DNA from: Betaproteobacteria bacterium
GTDB lineage: Bacteria; Pseudomonadota; Gammaproteobacteria; Burkholderiales; Rhodocyclaceae
DNA: 51,208 nt
Assembly: GCA_016234745.1 (NCBI GenBank)
Contig: JACRAR010000041.1
Span: forward strand, 1-51,208
Direction of reading: 5' to 3'
Positions 34,715 through 43,739 of the stretch are shown here, in pieces (position 1 is the first letter of the stretch; each line of letters begins with the position of its first letter). Both the position numbers and the translations under genes were made by a program. A model generated the notes under the pieces. That model worked only from the letters and a program-made list of their open reading frames with translations. It did not search any database and had not been told where the DNA came from.

Positions 34715-36367
34715 ATGGCCAGATTACCTCGATGGGAACCGGAAGATCCGCAATTCTGGAAAGAGACCGGTAGTGCGATCGCGTGGCGAACCTGCGGCAT
34801 CACCACCTTCTCCCTGATATTTTCGTTTGCCACCTGGTTCGTCATGAGCGCGGTGGTGGTGCGAATGCCCGCCATCGGGTTCAAGTTCACCACCATGGAA
34901 TTGTTCTGGCTCGCCGCCATCCCGGGACTCGCCTCCGGCATCTTGCGGCTGATCCATGCCCAGTTCATTCCGGTGCTCGGCACCCGGCCCGTGGTGAGCA
35001 TCTCGACCATCATCAAGGTGATTCCCATGGTCTGGCTGGGGTTCGCCATCCAGGACACCAGCACCTCTTGGACCACCTTCATGGTCATCGGCTTTTTGAC
35101 GGGAATGGGCGGCGGCGACTTCTCCTCGTTCATGCCCTCCACCAGCATCTTCTTTCCGAAGCGGCTGCAGGGCGTCGCCATGGGCATCCAGGCCGGCCTG
35201 GGCAACTTCGGCGTCAGCATCGTCCAGTTCGTGGCGCCGTGGATCATCGGTTTTGCCGCACTGGGAGCCATAGTCGGCGGTCCGCAGCCGTTTACCAAGG
35301 TAGACGTGCTGAAGGACATCGCAGTCACCAAGAATGCCAGTGGCATCGTGACCGATGTGGTGGCCAAGCGGCCCGATCTGGCGGCTGCCACGGTCGTCAC
35401 CAAGGATGGCGACGTGGTCAAGGATGTCGCCATCCAGGAAACCGCGACCACCAAGAACATGAAGGTGGATCTCAAGAAGAATGAAGCGGGTGCGGTCACT
35501 GACGTGGTGGTCAAGACCGTCATCAAGAAGGAAATCTGGCTGCAGAACGCTCTCTTCGTCTGGGTGCCGTTCCTCGTCGTCGCCTTTATTCTTTGCGCCA
35601 TCTTCCTGCGCAGCGTGAATGTTCCGGCGCGCGGCTTCAAGGGACAGTTTGAAATTCTCAGCAGCAAAAACCGGGCGCGCACCCATACCTGGAATTGCAC
35701 CGTCACCTATATCTGCTCATTCGGCTCATTTTCCGGTTTCGCCGGCGCCTTCCCGATGATGATCAAGACCATCTACGGCGGCTTTGACGGCGCGCCGGAT
35801 CCATTGGCCTACGCCTATCTCGGTCCGCTCATCGGCGGCCTGGTGCGCGCGTTGACCGGCCCCATCTTCGACAAGTGGGGTGGCAGCAAAGGCATGCACT
35901 GGTGCACGCTGGGGCAAATCGCCGGCTGTCTGACGCTGGTGTTCGGCGGCTATCTCAAGCCGACCGGCCTCGACCAGTTCCAGGGCTTTGTCTGGATCAT
36001 GCTGTTCATCTTCCTGATGTCGGGTACCAACAACGCGGCTACCTTCCGCCAGTATCCGATCGTGTTCGCCTACTCCCCGGCCAAGGGTGCGCAAATGCTC
36101 GGCTGGACCGGCGCCTGGGCAGCCTTCGGGCCCTTCATCTGGACCTCGCTGATCGGCGGATCGATCACCAATTACGGCAGCGCCATTCCGTTCTTCCTCG
36201 GTGTCTCGGTGTTCTACGCCTATTCTTTCTTCATCAACTGGTGGTACTACACCCGCCAAGGCGCCGAGCGCTTCGACTACGGCAACAGCGGCGGCACCTG
36301 GTGGGACAAGCTCAGCGCCGCCGAGAAGGAAGAGATGAAGCGGATCGACCTGAGCCACGCCCGCTGA
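34715..36367 (+). CDS. Nitrate/nitrite transporter, NarK2 type, with large loop insert
   Basis: The protein has 550 residues from ATG 34715 behind AAGGAAA; the longer open frame to 34652 overlaps narK1. It is an MFS fold with the nitrate signature QAGLGNFGVSIVQF near residue 160 and FRQYPIVFAYSPAKGAQMLGW near 440. NarK2-type members are linked to nitrate/nitrite exchange. Between GGPQPF (residue 193) and KKEIWLQNA (residue 273) lies an insert of about 80 residues where the third paralog in this window has about 14. The insert is polar and holds three copies of a GxVxDV motif. By the helix order it would face the periplasm (between helices 5 and 6). The rest looks intact. Confidence 0.93.
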   Translation: MARLPRWEPEDPQFWKETGSAIAWRTCGITTFSLIFSFATWFVMSAVVVRMPAIGFKFTTMELFWLAAIPGLASGILRLIHAQFIPVLGTRPVVSISTIIKVIPMVWLGFAIQDTSTSWTTFMVIGFLTGMGGGDFSSFMPSTSIFFPKRLQGVAMGIQAGLGNFGVSIVQFVAPWIIGFAALGAIVGGPQPFTKVDVLKDIAVTKNASGIVTDVVAKRPDLAAATVVTKDGDVVKDVAIQETATTKNMKVDLKKNEAGAVTDVVVKTVIKKEIWLQNALFVWVPFLVVAFILCAIFLRSVNVPARGFKGQFEILSSKNRARTHTWNCTVTYICSFGSFSGFAGAFPMMIKTIYGGFDGAPDPLAYAYLGPLIGGLVRALTGPIFDKWGGSKGMHWCTLGQIAGCLTLVFGGYLKPTGLDQFQGFVWIMLFIFLMSGTNNAATFRQYPIVFAYSPAKGAQMLGWTGAWAAFGPFIWTSLIGGSITNYGSAIPFFLGVSVFYAYSFFINWWYYTRQGAERFDYGNSGGTWWDKLSAAEKEEMKRIDLSHAR

Positions 36368-36377
36368 TCCTGCAAAC

Positions 36378-36405
36378 GCACGGGAAGGTCTTGGCCTTCC
36401 CGTGC
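36378..36405. other. Strong intercistronic hairpin after narK2
   Basis: A perfect 11-bp stem, GCACGGGAAGG (36378-36388) and CCTTCCCGTGC (36395-36405), with the loop TCTTGG, ten bases before the next ATG. No T-run follows, so it is more likely an mRNA processing or stability element or partial stop that sets lower expression of the downstream genes than a full terminator. Confidence 0.6.
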
Positions 36406-36415
36406 CGGAACTGCC

Positions 36416-36625
36416 ATGAAAAATCCCGACCTCCTCGTCAATGCAATCGGCATCGTGTATGGGCTGCTGCTCATCTACGCCGCCTTTTTCGAAAGCAAAT
36501 TCACCGAAGCACTGCGCATCGATGTGCTGTTCATGAAGGATGCCAGTCCGCGCACCCGGCCCGCGAATCTAATCGTCGGCGTGCTGGTGGCGGGCTACGC
36601 TACCTACGCACTACTACCCAAGTAA
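36416..36625 (+). CDS. Small two-helix membrane protein of unknown function
   Basis: The protein has 69 residues with two predicted membrane helices (about 8-26, AIGIVYGLLLIYAAFF, and 50-67, LIVGVLVAGYATYALL) and a short polar loop with SPRTRPA between. GGAA lies before the ATG. It sits between narK2 and narK3, in the same direction, so it may be an accessory of a NarK protein or the respiratory complex. I do not recognise a named family. Confidence 0.7.
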   Translation: MKNPDLLVNAIGIVYGLLLIYAAFFESKFTEALRIDVLFMKDASPRTRPANLIVGVLVAGYATYALLPK

Positions 36626-36656
36626 CAAGGCCCGCTTTTCCGGAAGGAGCGCAGCC

Positions 36657-36689
36657 ATGAAACTTAGCAATTGTTGTTCGTCGTGGTGA
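36657..36689 (+). CDS. Ten-codon leader reading frame overlapping the narK3 start
   Basis: ATG at 36657 follows a near-perfect GGAAGGAG at ideal spacing and codes for MKLSNCCSSW, then TGA at 36687-36689. The stop overlaps the likely narK3 start as GTGA (GTG at 36686). narK3 itself has no ribosome binding site of its own, so translation is probably coupled through this leader. A one-base error or frameshift at the narK3 start is the alternative. Confidence 0.5.
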   Translation: MKLSNCCSSW

Positions 36690-38068
36690 ACCGAGTGCTG
36701 AACCAGTGGCAGGTAGAAGATCCGGTCTTTTGGGAAAGCCGGGGGCGCGCCATCGCCAACCGCAACCTGTGGCTGTCGATCCTTGCTTTGCTGCTGTCCT
36801 TCGCGGTGTGGATGGTGTGGTCGGTGGTGGTGGTCAACCTGCCCAACATCGGCTTTCGTTTCAGTACCGACGAGCTGTTCTGGCTGGCCGCGTTGCCGGC
36901 GCTGTGCGGCGCCACGCTGCGCATGTTTTACGCGTTCATGGTGCCGCTGTTCGGCGGACGGCGCTGGACCGCGATCTCGACTGCCGCGCTTCTTCTGCCC
37001 ACACTCGGGATCGGGCTTGCGGTGCAGGACCCGGCCACGCCCTACTCGACCTTTGTGCTGCTGGCCTTGCTCTGCGGTCTGGGCGGCGGCAATTTCGCCT
37101 CATCGATGGCCAACATCAACTTCTTCTTTCCCAAGGCGCAAAAAGGCCTTGCCCTCGGCCTCAATGCCGGTCTGGGCAATCTTGGCGTTTCCGTGGTGCA
37201 GTTCGTGGTGCCGCTGATCATCACCGTCGACATCTTCGGCAGCCTCGGCGGACCGCCGCAATCCTGGGTCCATTTCAGCGAGAACAAGAATCTCTGGCTG
37301 CAGAACGCCGGCTACATCTGGGCGCCGCTGCTGGTCCTGGCAGCACTCGGCGCCTGGTTCGGCATGAATGATCTCAGCAGCGCGCGCGCCCCGATCGCGG
37401 AACAAACGCTGATTTTCCGCGACAAGCATTGCTGGCTGATGAGCTGGCTGTATCTGGGCAGCTTCGGCTCGTTCATCGGCTACGCAGCCGGCTTTCCACT
37501 GCTCATCAAAAGCCAGTTTCCCGCAGTCGATGCCCTGGCCTACGCTTTTCTCGGACCGCTCGTCGGCGCCTTGATCCGGCCGGTCGGCGGCTGGATATCG
37601 GATCAACTGGGCGGCGCCAATGTGACCTTGTGGAATTTCATCGCCATGGTAGCGGCTGTGCTCGGCGTGCTGTATTTCCTGCCCTCCGGCACGTCCGGTG
37701 GAAACTTCTACGGCTTTCTCGCCATGTTCGTGCTGCTCTTCGCCATGTCGGGCATCGGCAACGGCTCGACCTTCCACATGATCCCATTGACCTTCCTGAC
37801 GCATCACCAGCGCCAGGCGCGCGACAAGGGACCGCTTGCGCAGGAGCGGGCGATCATGCACGCAAATCGGGAAGCGGCGGTGGTGATGGGCTTTGCTTCG
37901 GCAGTCGGGGCCTACGGTGGATTCTTCATTCCCCGGAGCTTCGGCTCGTCGATCGCCCAAAGCGGCGGTCCGGAGCTGGCCTTGTACGGCTTCATTTTGT
38001 TTTACCTGTCCTGCATCGGCGTGACCTGGTGGTTTTATCAACGCCGGAACGCGCCGATGCCATGTTGA
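36686..38068 (+). CDS. Third NarK-family nitrate/nitrite transporter
   Basis: The protein has 460 residues. I place the start at GTG 36686, giving an N-terminus (NRVLNQWQVEDPVFW) that lines up with narK2 (ARLPRWEPEDPQFW). A TTG at 36671 is open too but has no ribosome binding site. MFS fold with the signature NAGLGNLGVSVVQF near residue 160 and a short GGPPQSW...WLQNAGYIW loop where narK2 carries its insert. The second half reads GSFGSFIGYAAGFPLLIK. It is NarK2-like in sequence. Three NarK copies in a row is more than most denitrifiers hold. Confidence 0.9.
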   Translation: MNRVLNQWQVEDPVFWESRGRAIANRNLWLSILALLLSFAVWMVWSVVVVNLPNIGFRFSTDELFWLAALPALCGATLRMFYAFMVPLFGGRRWTAISTAALLLPTLGIGLAVQDPATPYSTFVLLALLCGLGGGNFASSMANINFFFPKAQKGLALGLNAGLGNLGVSVVQFVVPLIITVDIFGSLGGPPQSWVHFSENKNLWLQNAGYIWAPLLVLAALGAWFGMNDLSSARAPIAEQTLIFRDKHCWLMSWLYLGSFGSFIGYAAGFPLLIKSQFPAVDALAYAFLGPLVGALIRPVGGWISDQLGGANVTLWNFIAMVAAVLGVLYFLPSGTSGGNFYGFLAMFVLLFAMSGIGNGSTFHMIPLTFLTHHQRQARDKGPLAQERAIMHANREAAVVMGFASAVGAYGGFFIPRSFGSSIAQSGGPELALYGFILFYLSCIGVTWWFYQRRNAPMPC

Positions 38069-38134
38069 TTATCACTTGATCGTTCATGCCAGGATGCATT
38101 TCTGCCTTTGGTGAATAGGGTTAATAAGAAAAAA

Positions 38135-38148
38135 TTGATACCAATCAA
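38135..38148. promoter_or_regulatory. FNR/CRP-family (Fnr, Anr, Dnr) operator of the cytochrome c-narG1 operon
   Basis: TTGATACCAATCAA is a perfect TTGAT-N4-ATCAA box and is extended on both sides by AAAA/TTTT into a 22-bp palindrome. Its centre is 41.5 bases before a likely transcription start near 38183, the class II activator position, with ATAAAT (38171-38176) as -10. This implies oxygen-limited (or NO-dependent) activation. Confidence 0.85.
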
Positions 38149-38170
38149 TTTTTATTGCGTTGCGCTTTGG

Positions 38171-38176
38171 ATAAAT
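38171..38176 (+). promoter_or_regulatory. Likely -10 box of the cytochrome c-narG1 operon
   Basis: ATAAAT in TTTGGATAAATTGCC, at the right distance from the FNR box for class II activation. No TAGACT-type -10 and no 7-2-7 NarL site is seen in this 249-base gap, unlike the other two nitrate promoters. Confidence 0.5.
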
Positions 38177-38230
38177 TGCCGCGGATTCATTTGTTTGCGC
38201 GGCCTGTAAGGCAATCTTAGGAGGGAAAGC

Positions 38231-38326
38231 ATGAACCCGCTCTTGTTGTTACGCCGTGCATCTGCTTGCCTGTTGCATGCCCATCTCATTTCTTGCCGCT
38301 TGGCGAAAGGTCATCCCCATGAATAA
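38231..38326 (+). CDS. 31-codon leader reading frame overlapping the cytochrome c start
   Basis: The ATG at 38231 follows a very strong AGGAGG with six-base spacing, far better than the site before the cytochrome gene. The frame codes for 31 residues, starts MNPLLLLRRASACLL, and ends with TAA at 38324-38326, overlapping the cytochrome c ATG (38319) by eight bases in another frame. This is the layout of translational coupling. Whether the peptide itself does anything is unknown. Confidence 0.5.
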   Translation: MNPLLLLRRASACLLHAHLISCRLAKGHPHE

Positions 38327-38903
38327 TCGACGCGTGATGCACTGCCTGGTCAGTGGTCTCATCTCCGGCGCATTGCTGCTTGCCGGCCACAACGCACTGG
38401 CGCAGGAAGCCGCCTCACCTGCCACCCCGCCGGCCGCAGCGGCGCCCGCCCTGATCCTTCAGGGCCAGGGCCTGTTTTTCGGCACGACGCGCTTCAGCGG
38501 CGGCGGACCGTCTTGCAATTCCTGCCACAACCTGGTCCATGACGCCAGCTTCGGCGGCGGCACGCTGGCCATGGACCTGACCGAATCCTTCGGCCGTCTC
38601 AATGCGGATGGCATCGCCGACACCCTGCCGCGCAAGGGTTCGCCATCGCCGTTCACGGTGATGCAGGCGGCCTTCCAGGGACGCGACATTACCGCCGAAG
38701 AAGTCTCTGCCCTGACCGCCTTCATGCAGGATGCCCACGCCAAACGGGCGACACAGAAACCCAACGATCTCGGCGCAAAGATGCTGCCGGTCGGCATCGT
38801 CGGCGTGGTTCTGCTGTTGTTGCTGTCTGCCCTGTTCGGGCGGGGACGCAAGCGGCGCTCGGTGAATCAGGAGATTTTCGACCGACAGGTCATGAGCGAA
38901 TAA
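38319..38903 (+). CDS. Tail-anchored monoheme c-type cytochrome of the narG1 operon
   Basis: The protein has 194 residues. A signal peptide (cleavage near NALAQEA, residue 29) is followed by an Ala/Pro linker and a heme c site CNSCH (residues 66-70). A C-terminal membrane helix (about 154-173) and a basic cytoplasmic tail (GRGRKRR) close the protein. The heme domain would sit in the periplasm, held in the inner membrane. A Met in the FTVMQAAF region could be the second heme ligand. It is directly upstream of narG1 (27 bases) and is likely an electron carrier to or from it or a quinol oxidase. There is no NarI gene in this operon. The upstream FNR box controls it. Confidence 0.85.
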   Translation: MNNRRVMHCLVSGLISGALLLAGHNALAQEAASPATPPAAAAPALILQGQGLFFGTTRFSGGGPSCNSCHNLVHDASFGGGTLAMDLTESFGRLNADGIADTLPRKGSPSPFTVMQAAFQGRDITAEEVSALTAFMQDAHAKRATQKPNDLGAKMLPVGIVGVVLLLLLSALFGRGRKRRSVNQEIFDRQVMSE

Positions 38904-38930
38904 CGGTCGACAAATAAAGGAGAGACAGAC

Positions 38931-41900
38931 ATGGGTTGGATCAAAGACATCATTGCGCCGGACACACGCAAATGGGAAGAGTTCTACCGCAACCGCTTCC
39001 AGCATGATCGCGTGGTGCGCAGCACACACGGCGTCAATTGCACGGGGGGCTGTTCCTGGCAGATCCACGTCAAGGAAGGCATCGTCGTCTGGGAGACACA
39101 GCAGCTCGATTATCCGCTGCTCGAGGACAAGCTGCCGCCCTATGAACCGCGCGGCTGTCAGCGCGGCATCTCTTTCTCGTGGTATCTGTACAGTCCGCTG
39201 CGGATCAAGTATCCCTTGATCCGCGGCGCCCTGGTCGATGCCTATCGCGCCGAGAAGCAGCGGACCGGAGACCCGATGCAAGCCTGGGAAGCGCTGCAAA
39301 GCGACACGGTCAAGCGCAAGGCCTACCAGAACGCACGCGGCAAGGGCGGTTTCCGCCGCACCAGCTGGGACGAGGTCATGGAAATCATGGCGGTCGCCAA
39401 CATTTATACCGCCAAGAAACACGGTCCGGATCGCGTCTTCGGCTTCTCGCCGATTCCGGCCATGTCGATGATCAGCTACGCCGCCGGCGCACGCTTCTTC
39501 CAGCTTTTCGGCGGCGTCAATCTCTCCTTCTACGACTGGTACTGCGACCTGCCCAGCGCCATGCCGGAAATCTGGGGCGAGCAGACCGACGTCTGCGAAA
39601 GCGCCGACTGGTACAACGCCAAGATGATCGCCGACATGGGCGCCTGCCTCAACATGACGCGCACACCGGACTGCCATTTCTTTGCCGAGTCGCGCCACAA
39701 CGGCACCAAGACGGTAGTGTTCTCGCCCGATTTCTCCATGGTCAGCAAGTTCGCCGACCAGTGGGTGCCGCTCCATGCCGGCAGCGACGGCGCCTTCTGG
39801 ATGGCGGTGTCGCACGTGCTGCTCAAGGAATTCCACCACGACCAGCAGACGCCGTACTTCCTCGAATACTGCAAGCGCTACACCGACAGTCCGATGCTGG
39901 TGGTGCTGGAAAAGCAGGGCGACCGCTACGTTCCGGGCCGCATGCTGCGCGCCAACCAGCTGGCGCAGTACCAGGACATCGAAAACGGCGACTGGAAGTT
40001 CGTCAGCGTCGACAGCCAGTCGGGCAAGCTGGTAGTACCGAAGGGAGCCATCGGCCACAAATATGACAAAGCTGGCGGCAACTGGAACATGAAATACGAG
40101 AACAGCACCGACAATGCGGCTTTCGACCCGCTGCTGACCTTCCTTAACAGCAAGGACGACGTGGCCAGCACCGAATTCGTCGAATACGGTCTGGACAAGA
40201 AGGCGCTGCGCGGCGTGCCGGTCAAGCACATCGACGGTGTCGACGGCAAGCTGACGGTGACCACCGTGTATGACCTGACCATGGCCCAGTACGGTGTCAG
40301 CCGCGGCCTCGCCGGCGACTATCCGCAGGACTACAACGACAAGGACGCCGCCTACACGCCGGCCTGGCAGGAAATCTTCACCGGCATCGACGCCAAGACC
40401 GTGCTGCAGTTCGCGCGCGAGTGGGGCAATACCGCCCGCTCTACCTCCGGCAAGTGCATGATCATCATCGGCGCCGGCATCAACCACTGGTACCACGCCA
40501 ACCTGATGTACCGCGCCGGCGCCATGGCGCTGCTGCTCTCCGGCTGCTGCGGCAAGAACGGCGGCGGCCTCAACCATTATGTCGGCCAGGAAAAACTGGC
40601 GCCCGTGGATTCCTGGGCGGCCATCGCCCTGGCCAAGGACTGGCTGCCCGGCAACCGGCTGCAGCAGGCGCCAATCTGGCATTACATCAACACCAGCCAG
40701 TACCGCTACGACGGCCACTTCACCAACTACAACACGGTGCCGAAGAACCAGCTCACCGACATGCACAACGCCGACTCGGTCTTCATGTCGGTGCGCAACG
40801 GCTGGATGCCCTTCTTCCCGCAGTTCAAGCAAAACTCGCTTGAACTCGGCAAGGAAGCCATTGCCCAGGGCGCCAAGGACGATGAGGCGATCAAGGCACA
40901 CGTGCTGGAAAAACTCAAGAGCAAGCAGTTGGAGTACTCGGTCGGCGACCCGGAAGCGCCGGAAAATTATCCGCGCCTCTGGTACATCTGGCGCGGCAAC
41001 GCCATCGCCGGCAGCATGAAAGGCATGGAATACTGCCTCAACCACTACCTCGGAACGCACCACAACATCATCGCCAAGGATGCGCAGGAGCACACCAAGG
41101 AAGTCAAGTGGCACGAGATGGCCGGCGTCGGCAAGATGGACCTGGTGGTGGACCTCAACTTCCGCATGGACAGCTCGGCGCTGTATTCCGACATCGTCCT
41201 GCCGGCGGCTTCATGGTACGAGAAGGCCGACCTCAACAGCACCGACATGCATACCTTCATCCATCCGCTGTCGCAGGCCATTGCCCCGGTCTGGGAAGCG
41301 AAAACGGACTGGGCGATTTTCCGCGAACTGGCCAAGGCTACCAGCGAAGCAGCCAAGAAGTACCTGCCCGACGTGCAAGTCGATGTCACCATGGCCCCAT
41401 TAAGTCACGACACCACCGACGAGATCACCCAGCCGCGCCTGAAAGATTGGTACAAGGGCGAATGCGAAGCGATTCCGGGCAAGACCATGCACAAGCTCGG
41501 CGTGATCCGCCGCGACTACACCAAGATTTACGAGAAATTCATCAGCCTGGGCGAGAACATCAGGACTGCCGGCCTCGGTGGTCACGGCAACCACTACATG
41601 TGCGCCGAACAATATGACGAAATGCTCGACTCCAAGCACTTCGCCACCGAGAAGCAGGGCGACAAGACCTACCCGTCGCTGAAGGACGATGTCTCGGTAT
41701 GCAATGCCATCTTGCAATTGTCCACCCTGACCAATGGCGAACTGGCGGTCAGAGCCTACAAGAATATGGAGAAAAAGACCGGCCTGCCGCTGGCACATCT
41801 GGCCGAGGGCAACCGGGACATGCGCATCAACTATGCGAACTTGCAGGAATCGCCCAAGCGCTACGGCAATTCCCCGCTCTGGTCGGGCCTGTTGAGCGAA

Positions 41901-42548
41901 GGCCGCGCCTACGCCGCCTTCACCTACAACGTCGAAACCCTGGTGCCTTTCCGCACCCTGACCGGGCGCCAGCACTTCTACCTCGACCATGACATGTACA
42001 TTGCCTACGGCGAGCACCTGCCGACCTACAAGCCTTCGCCGAAGATGGAGGCCTACGGTGACCTGAAGGAGACGCTGAAGGCGGGCAAGGCCAAGGTGTT
42101 GAACGTGATGACGCCGCATGGCAAGTGGCATATCCACTCGACCTACGGCGACAACCTGCGCATGATGACCCTGTCGCGCGGCGGCTACCCCACCTGGATT
42201 TCCGAAATCGATGCCGCGGAACTGGACCTCAAGGACAACGACTGGGTCGAGGTGCATAACGACAACGGCGTCTTCGTCAGCCGCGTCATCGTCAGTTCGC
42301 GCATTCCGAAGGGTGTCTGCATCGTCTATCACTCGACCGAACGCACCATCAACATGCCCAAGTCGCAGGTGCGCGGCGGCAAGAAGCGCGGCGGCGGCCT
42401 CAACAGCTTCACCCGCGTACACATGAAACCCAACCTGCTCTGCGGCGGCTATGGACAGTTCTCGTATCACTTCAACTACTGGGGACCGATCGCCTGCAAC
42501 CGCGACACCCACGTGACCATCACCAAGATGGACAAGGTCGTATTTTGA
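38931..42548 (+). CDS. narG: Divergent NarG-type respiratory nitrate reductase (or nitrite oxidoreductase-like) alpha subunit
   Basis: The protein has 1205 residues and AAAGGAGAG before the ATG. It is a molybdo-bis-MGD enzyme of the NarG group: FS0 ligands His33, Cys37, Cys41 and Cys76 ([13 protein letters not shown] and RGCQRG), and Mo ligand Asp206 in YDWYCDLP. The region after it ([20 protein letters not shown]) differs clearly from the canonical SADWYNSTFIIAWGSNVPQT of the second copy. No Tat motif is at the N-terminus, so it would stay cytoplasmic. It is 55 residues shorter than narG2 and clearly a distinct paralog. Direction of the reaction cannot be told. The downstream narH is truncated and no narJ or narI follows. 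Confidence 0.88.
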   Translation: MGWIKDIIAPDTRKWEEFYRNRFQHDRVVRSTHGVNCTGGCSWQIHVKEGIVVWETQQLDYPLLEDKLPPYEPRGCQRGISFSWYLYSPLRIKYPLIRGALVDAYRAEKQRTGDPMQAWEALQSDTVKRKAYQNARGKGGFRRTSWDEVMEIMAVANIYTAKKHGPDRVFGFSPIPAMSMISYAAGARFFQLFGGVNLSFYDWYCDLPSAMPEIWGEQTDVCESADWYNAKMIADMGACLNMTRTPDCHFFAESRHNGTKTVVFSPDFSMVSKFADQWVPLHAGSDGAFWMAVSHVLLKEFHHDQQTPYFLEYCKRYTDSPMLVVLEKQGDRYVPGRMLRANQLAQYQDIENGDWKFVSVDSQSGKLVVPKGAIGHKYDKAGGNWNMKYENSTDNAAFDPLLTFLNSKDDVASTEFVEYGLDKKALRGVPVKHIDGVDGKLTVTTVYDLTMAQYGVSRGLAGDYPQDYNDKDAAYTPAWQEIFTGIDAKTVLQFAREWGNTARSTSGKCMIIIGAGINHWYHANLMYRAGAMALLLSGCCGKNGGGLNHYVGQEKLAPVDSWAAIALAKDWLPGNRLQQAPIWHYINTSQYRYDGHFTNYNTVPKNQLTDMHNADSVFMSVRNGWMPFFPQFKQNSLELGKEAIAQGAKDDEAIKAHVLEKLKSKQLEYSVGDPEAPENYPRLWYIWRGNAIAGSMKGMEYCLNHYLGTHHNIIAKDAQEHTKEVKWHEMAGVGKMDLVVDLNFRMDSSALYSDIVLPAASWYEKADLNSTDMHTFIHPLSQAIAPVWEAKTDWAIFRELAKATSEAAKKYLPDVQVDVTMAPLSHDTTDEITQPRLKDWYKGECEAIPGKTMHKLGVIRRDYTKIYEKFISLGENIRTAGLGGHGNHYMCAEQYDEMLDSKHFATEKQGDKTYPSLKDDVSVCNAILQLSTLTNGELAVRAYKNMEKKTGLPLAHLAEGNRDMRINYANLQESPKRYGNSPLWSGLLSEGRAYAAFTYNVETLVPFRTLTGRQHFYLDHDMYIAYGEHLPTYKPSPKMEAYGDLKETLKAGKAKVLNVMTPHGKWHIHSTYGDNLRMMTLSRGGYPTWISEIDAAELDLKDNDWVEVHNDNGVFVSRVIVSSRIPKGVCIVYHSTERTINMPKSQVRGGKKRGGGLNSFTRVHMKPNLLCGGYGQFSYHFNYWGPIACNRDTHVTITKMDKVVF

Positions 42549-42569
42549 GCCGCCGCTAAGGAAAACAAA

Positions 42570-43739
42570 ATGGATATCCGTTCGCAAATTTCGATGGTGT
42601 TTCACCTGGACAAGTGCCTCGGTTGCCACACCTGTTCGATCGCCTGCAAGAACATCTGGACCGACCGCAAGGGCGCCGAGTACATGTACTGGAACAATGT
42701 GGAAACCAAGCCCGGCACCGGCTTCCCGACCAAGTGGGAAGACCAGGACATTTACAAGGGAGGATGGGAAAGCGTCGGCGGCGCGCTGCAGCTGAAAGGC
42801 GCCGGCAAAAAGAAGGGCCTGCTCAACATCTTCCACAATCCCCACATGCCGGTGATCGACGACTACTTCGAGCCTTTCACCTTCAAGTACCTCGACCTGA
42901 TCGAATCCCCGGAGGGGGATTGCCAGCCGACGGCACGCCCGGTCTCGCTGATCACCGGCAAGCCGATGGACATCAAGATGGGGCCGAACTGGGACGACGA
43001 CCTCGGCGGCACGCCCGATTTCGCGCGCAAAGACCCGAACCTGGCCAACCTGACGCCGGCCGAACAGGAAGCCATGTTCCAGCTGGAGAAGATGGCTTTC
43101 TTCTACCTGCCGCGCATCTGCAACCACTGCTTGAATCCCGCCTGCGTCGCCTCCTGCCCTTCGGGCGCAATCTACAAGCGCGGCGAGGACGGCGTGGTGC
43201 TGATCAACCAGAACGTCTGCCGCGCCTGGCGCATGTGCGTCACCGCCTGCCCCTACAAGAAGTCCTACTACAACTGGAACACCGGCAAGTCGGAGAAATG
43301 CATCCTCTGCTACCCGCGCATCGAATCCGGCCTGGCGCCGGCCTGCATGCATTCCTGTGTCGGCCGCATCCGCTACATCGGCGTGCTGCTGTATGACGCC
43401 GATCGCATCGAACAGGTCGCCGCAGCGCCCGAAGGCGACCTGGTGAACCGCCATCTCGACATGCTGTGTGACCCCTTCGATCCGGCGGTGATCGCCTCAG
43501 CCAAGGCCAACGGCATCGCCGATTCGACCATCGCCGCAGCGCAAAACTCGCCGGTGTACAAGTTCGTCAAGGAGTGGGAACTGGCCTTGCCGTTGCACCC
43601 GGAATACCGCACCCTGTCCACGGCGCCGCAAGCAGCGACGAAGCCACGCGCGGCCCCAACAGCGCGGCCAACCCCTGGACCACCATCAGCGCAGCTTCGG
43701 TCGATGCCAGCGGCAAGCTGGTGGTGGATTTCAAGATGA
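42570..43739 (+). CDS. narH: Truncated NarH-type iron-sulfur subunit (narH1), frame lost after about residue 349
   Basis: The first 349 residues are a good NarH: CLGCHTCSIACK, CNHCLNPACVASCPSGA, CRAWRMCVTACPYKK and CILCYPR with ACMHSC, so all four cysteine groups are present. The family normally continues after HPEYRTL with PMVWYVPPL and a C-terminal domain to about 480-510 residues. Here, from about 43617, the frame reads an unrelated low-complexity 40-residue tail (STAPQAATKPRAAP...) to a stop at 43739. The same bases in another frame run into the decaheme cytochrome. Either a deletion joined two genes, or this is an assembly join. The truncated product may be unstable or inactive. Confidence 0.85.
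   Translation: MDIRSQISMVFHLDKCLGCHTCSIACKNIWTDRKGAEYMYWNNVETKPGTGFPTKWEDQDIYKGGWESVGGALQLKGAGKKKGLLNIFHNPHMPVIDDYFEPFTFKYLDLIESPEGDCQPTARPVSLITGKPMDIKMGPNWDDDLGGTPDFARKDPNLANLTPAEQEAMFQLEKMAFFYLPRICNHCLNPACVASCPSGAIYKRGEDGVVLINQNVCRAWRMCVTACPYKKSYYNWNTGKSEKCILCYPRIESGLAPACMHSCVGRIRYIGVLLYDADRIEQVAAAPEGDLVNRHLDMLCDPFDPAVIASAKANGIADSTIAAAQNSPVYKFVKEWELALPLHPEYRTLSTAPQAATKPRAAPTARPTPGPPSAQLRSMPAASWWWISR

Noticed and set aside
38415-41114. An 899-codon open frame on the minus strand opposite the cytochrome c and narG1
   Set aside because: It mirrors the codon phase of the clearly real plus-strand genes; in GC-rich DNA the opposite frame often stays open. No ribosome site and no recognisable domain.
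41400-43454. A 684-codon minus-strand frame opposite narG1/narH1
   Set aside because: Same mirror effect; the His/Asp/Val/Gly-rich composition is that of reverse-read coding sequence.
43619-43739. Programmed -1 frameshift making a NarH-cytochrome fusion
   Set aside because: The frame relation would allow it, but no X XXY YYZ slippery heptamer in the right phase is seen, and the NarH C-terminal domain is missing entirely.
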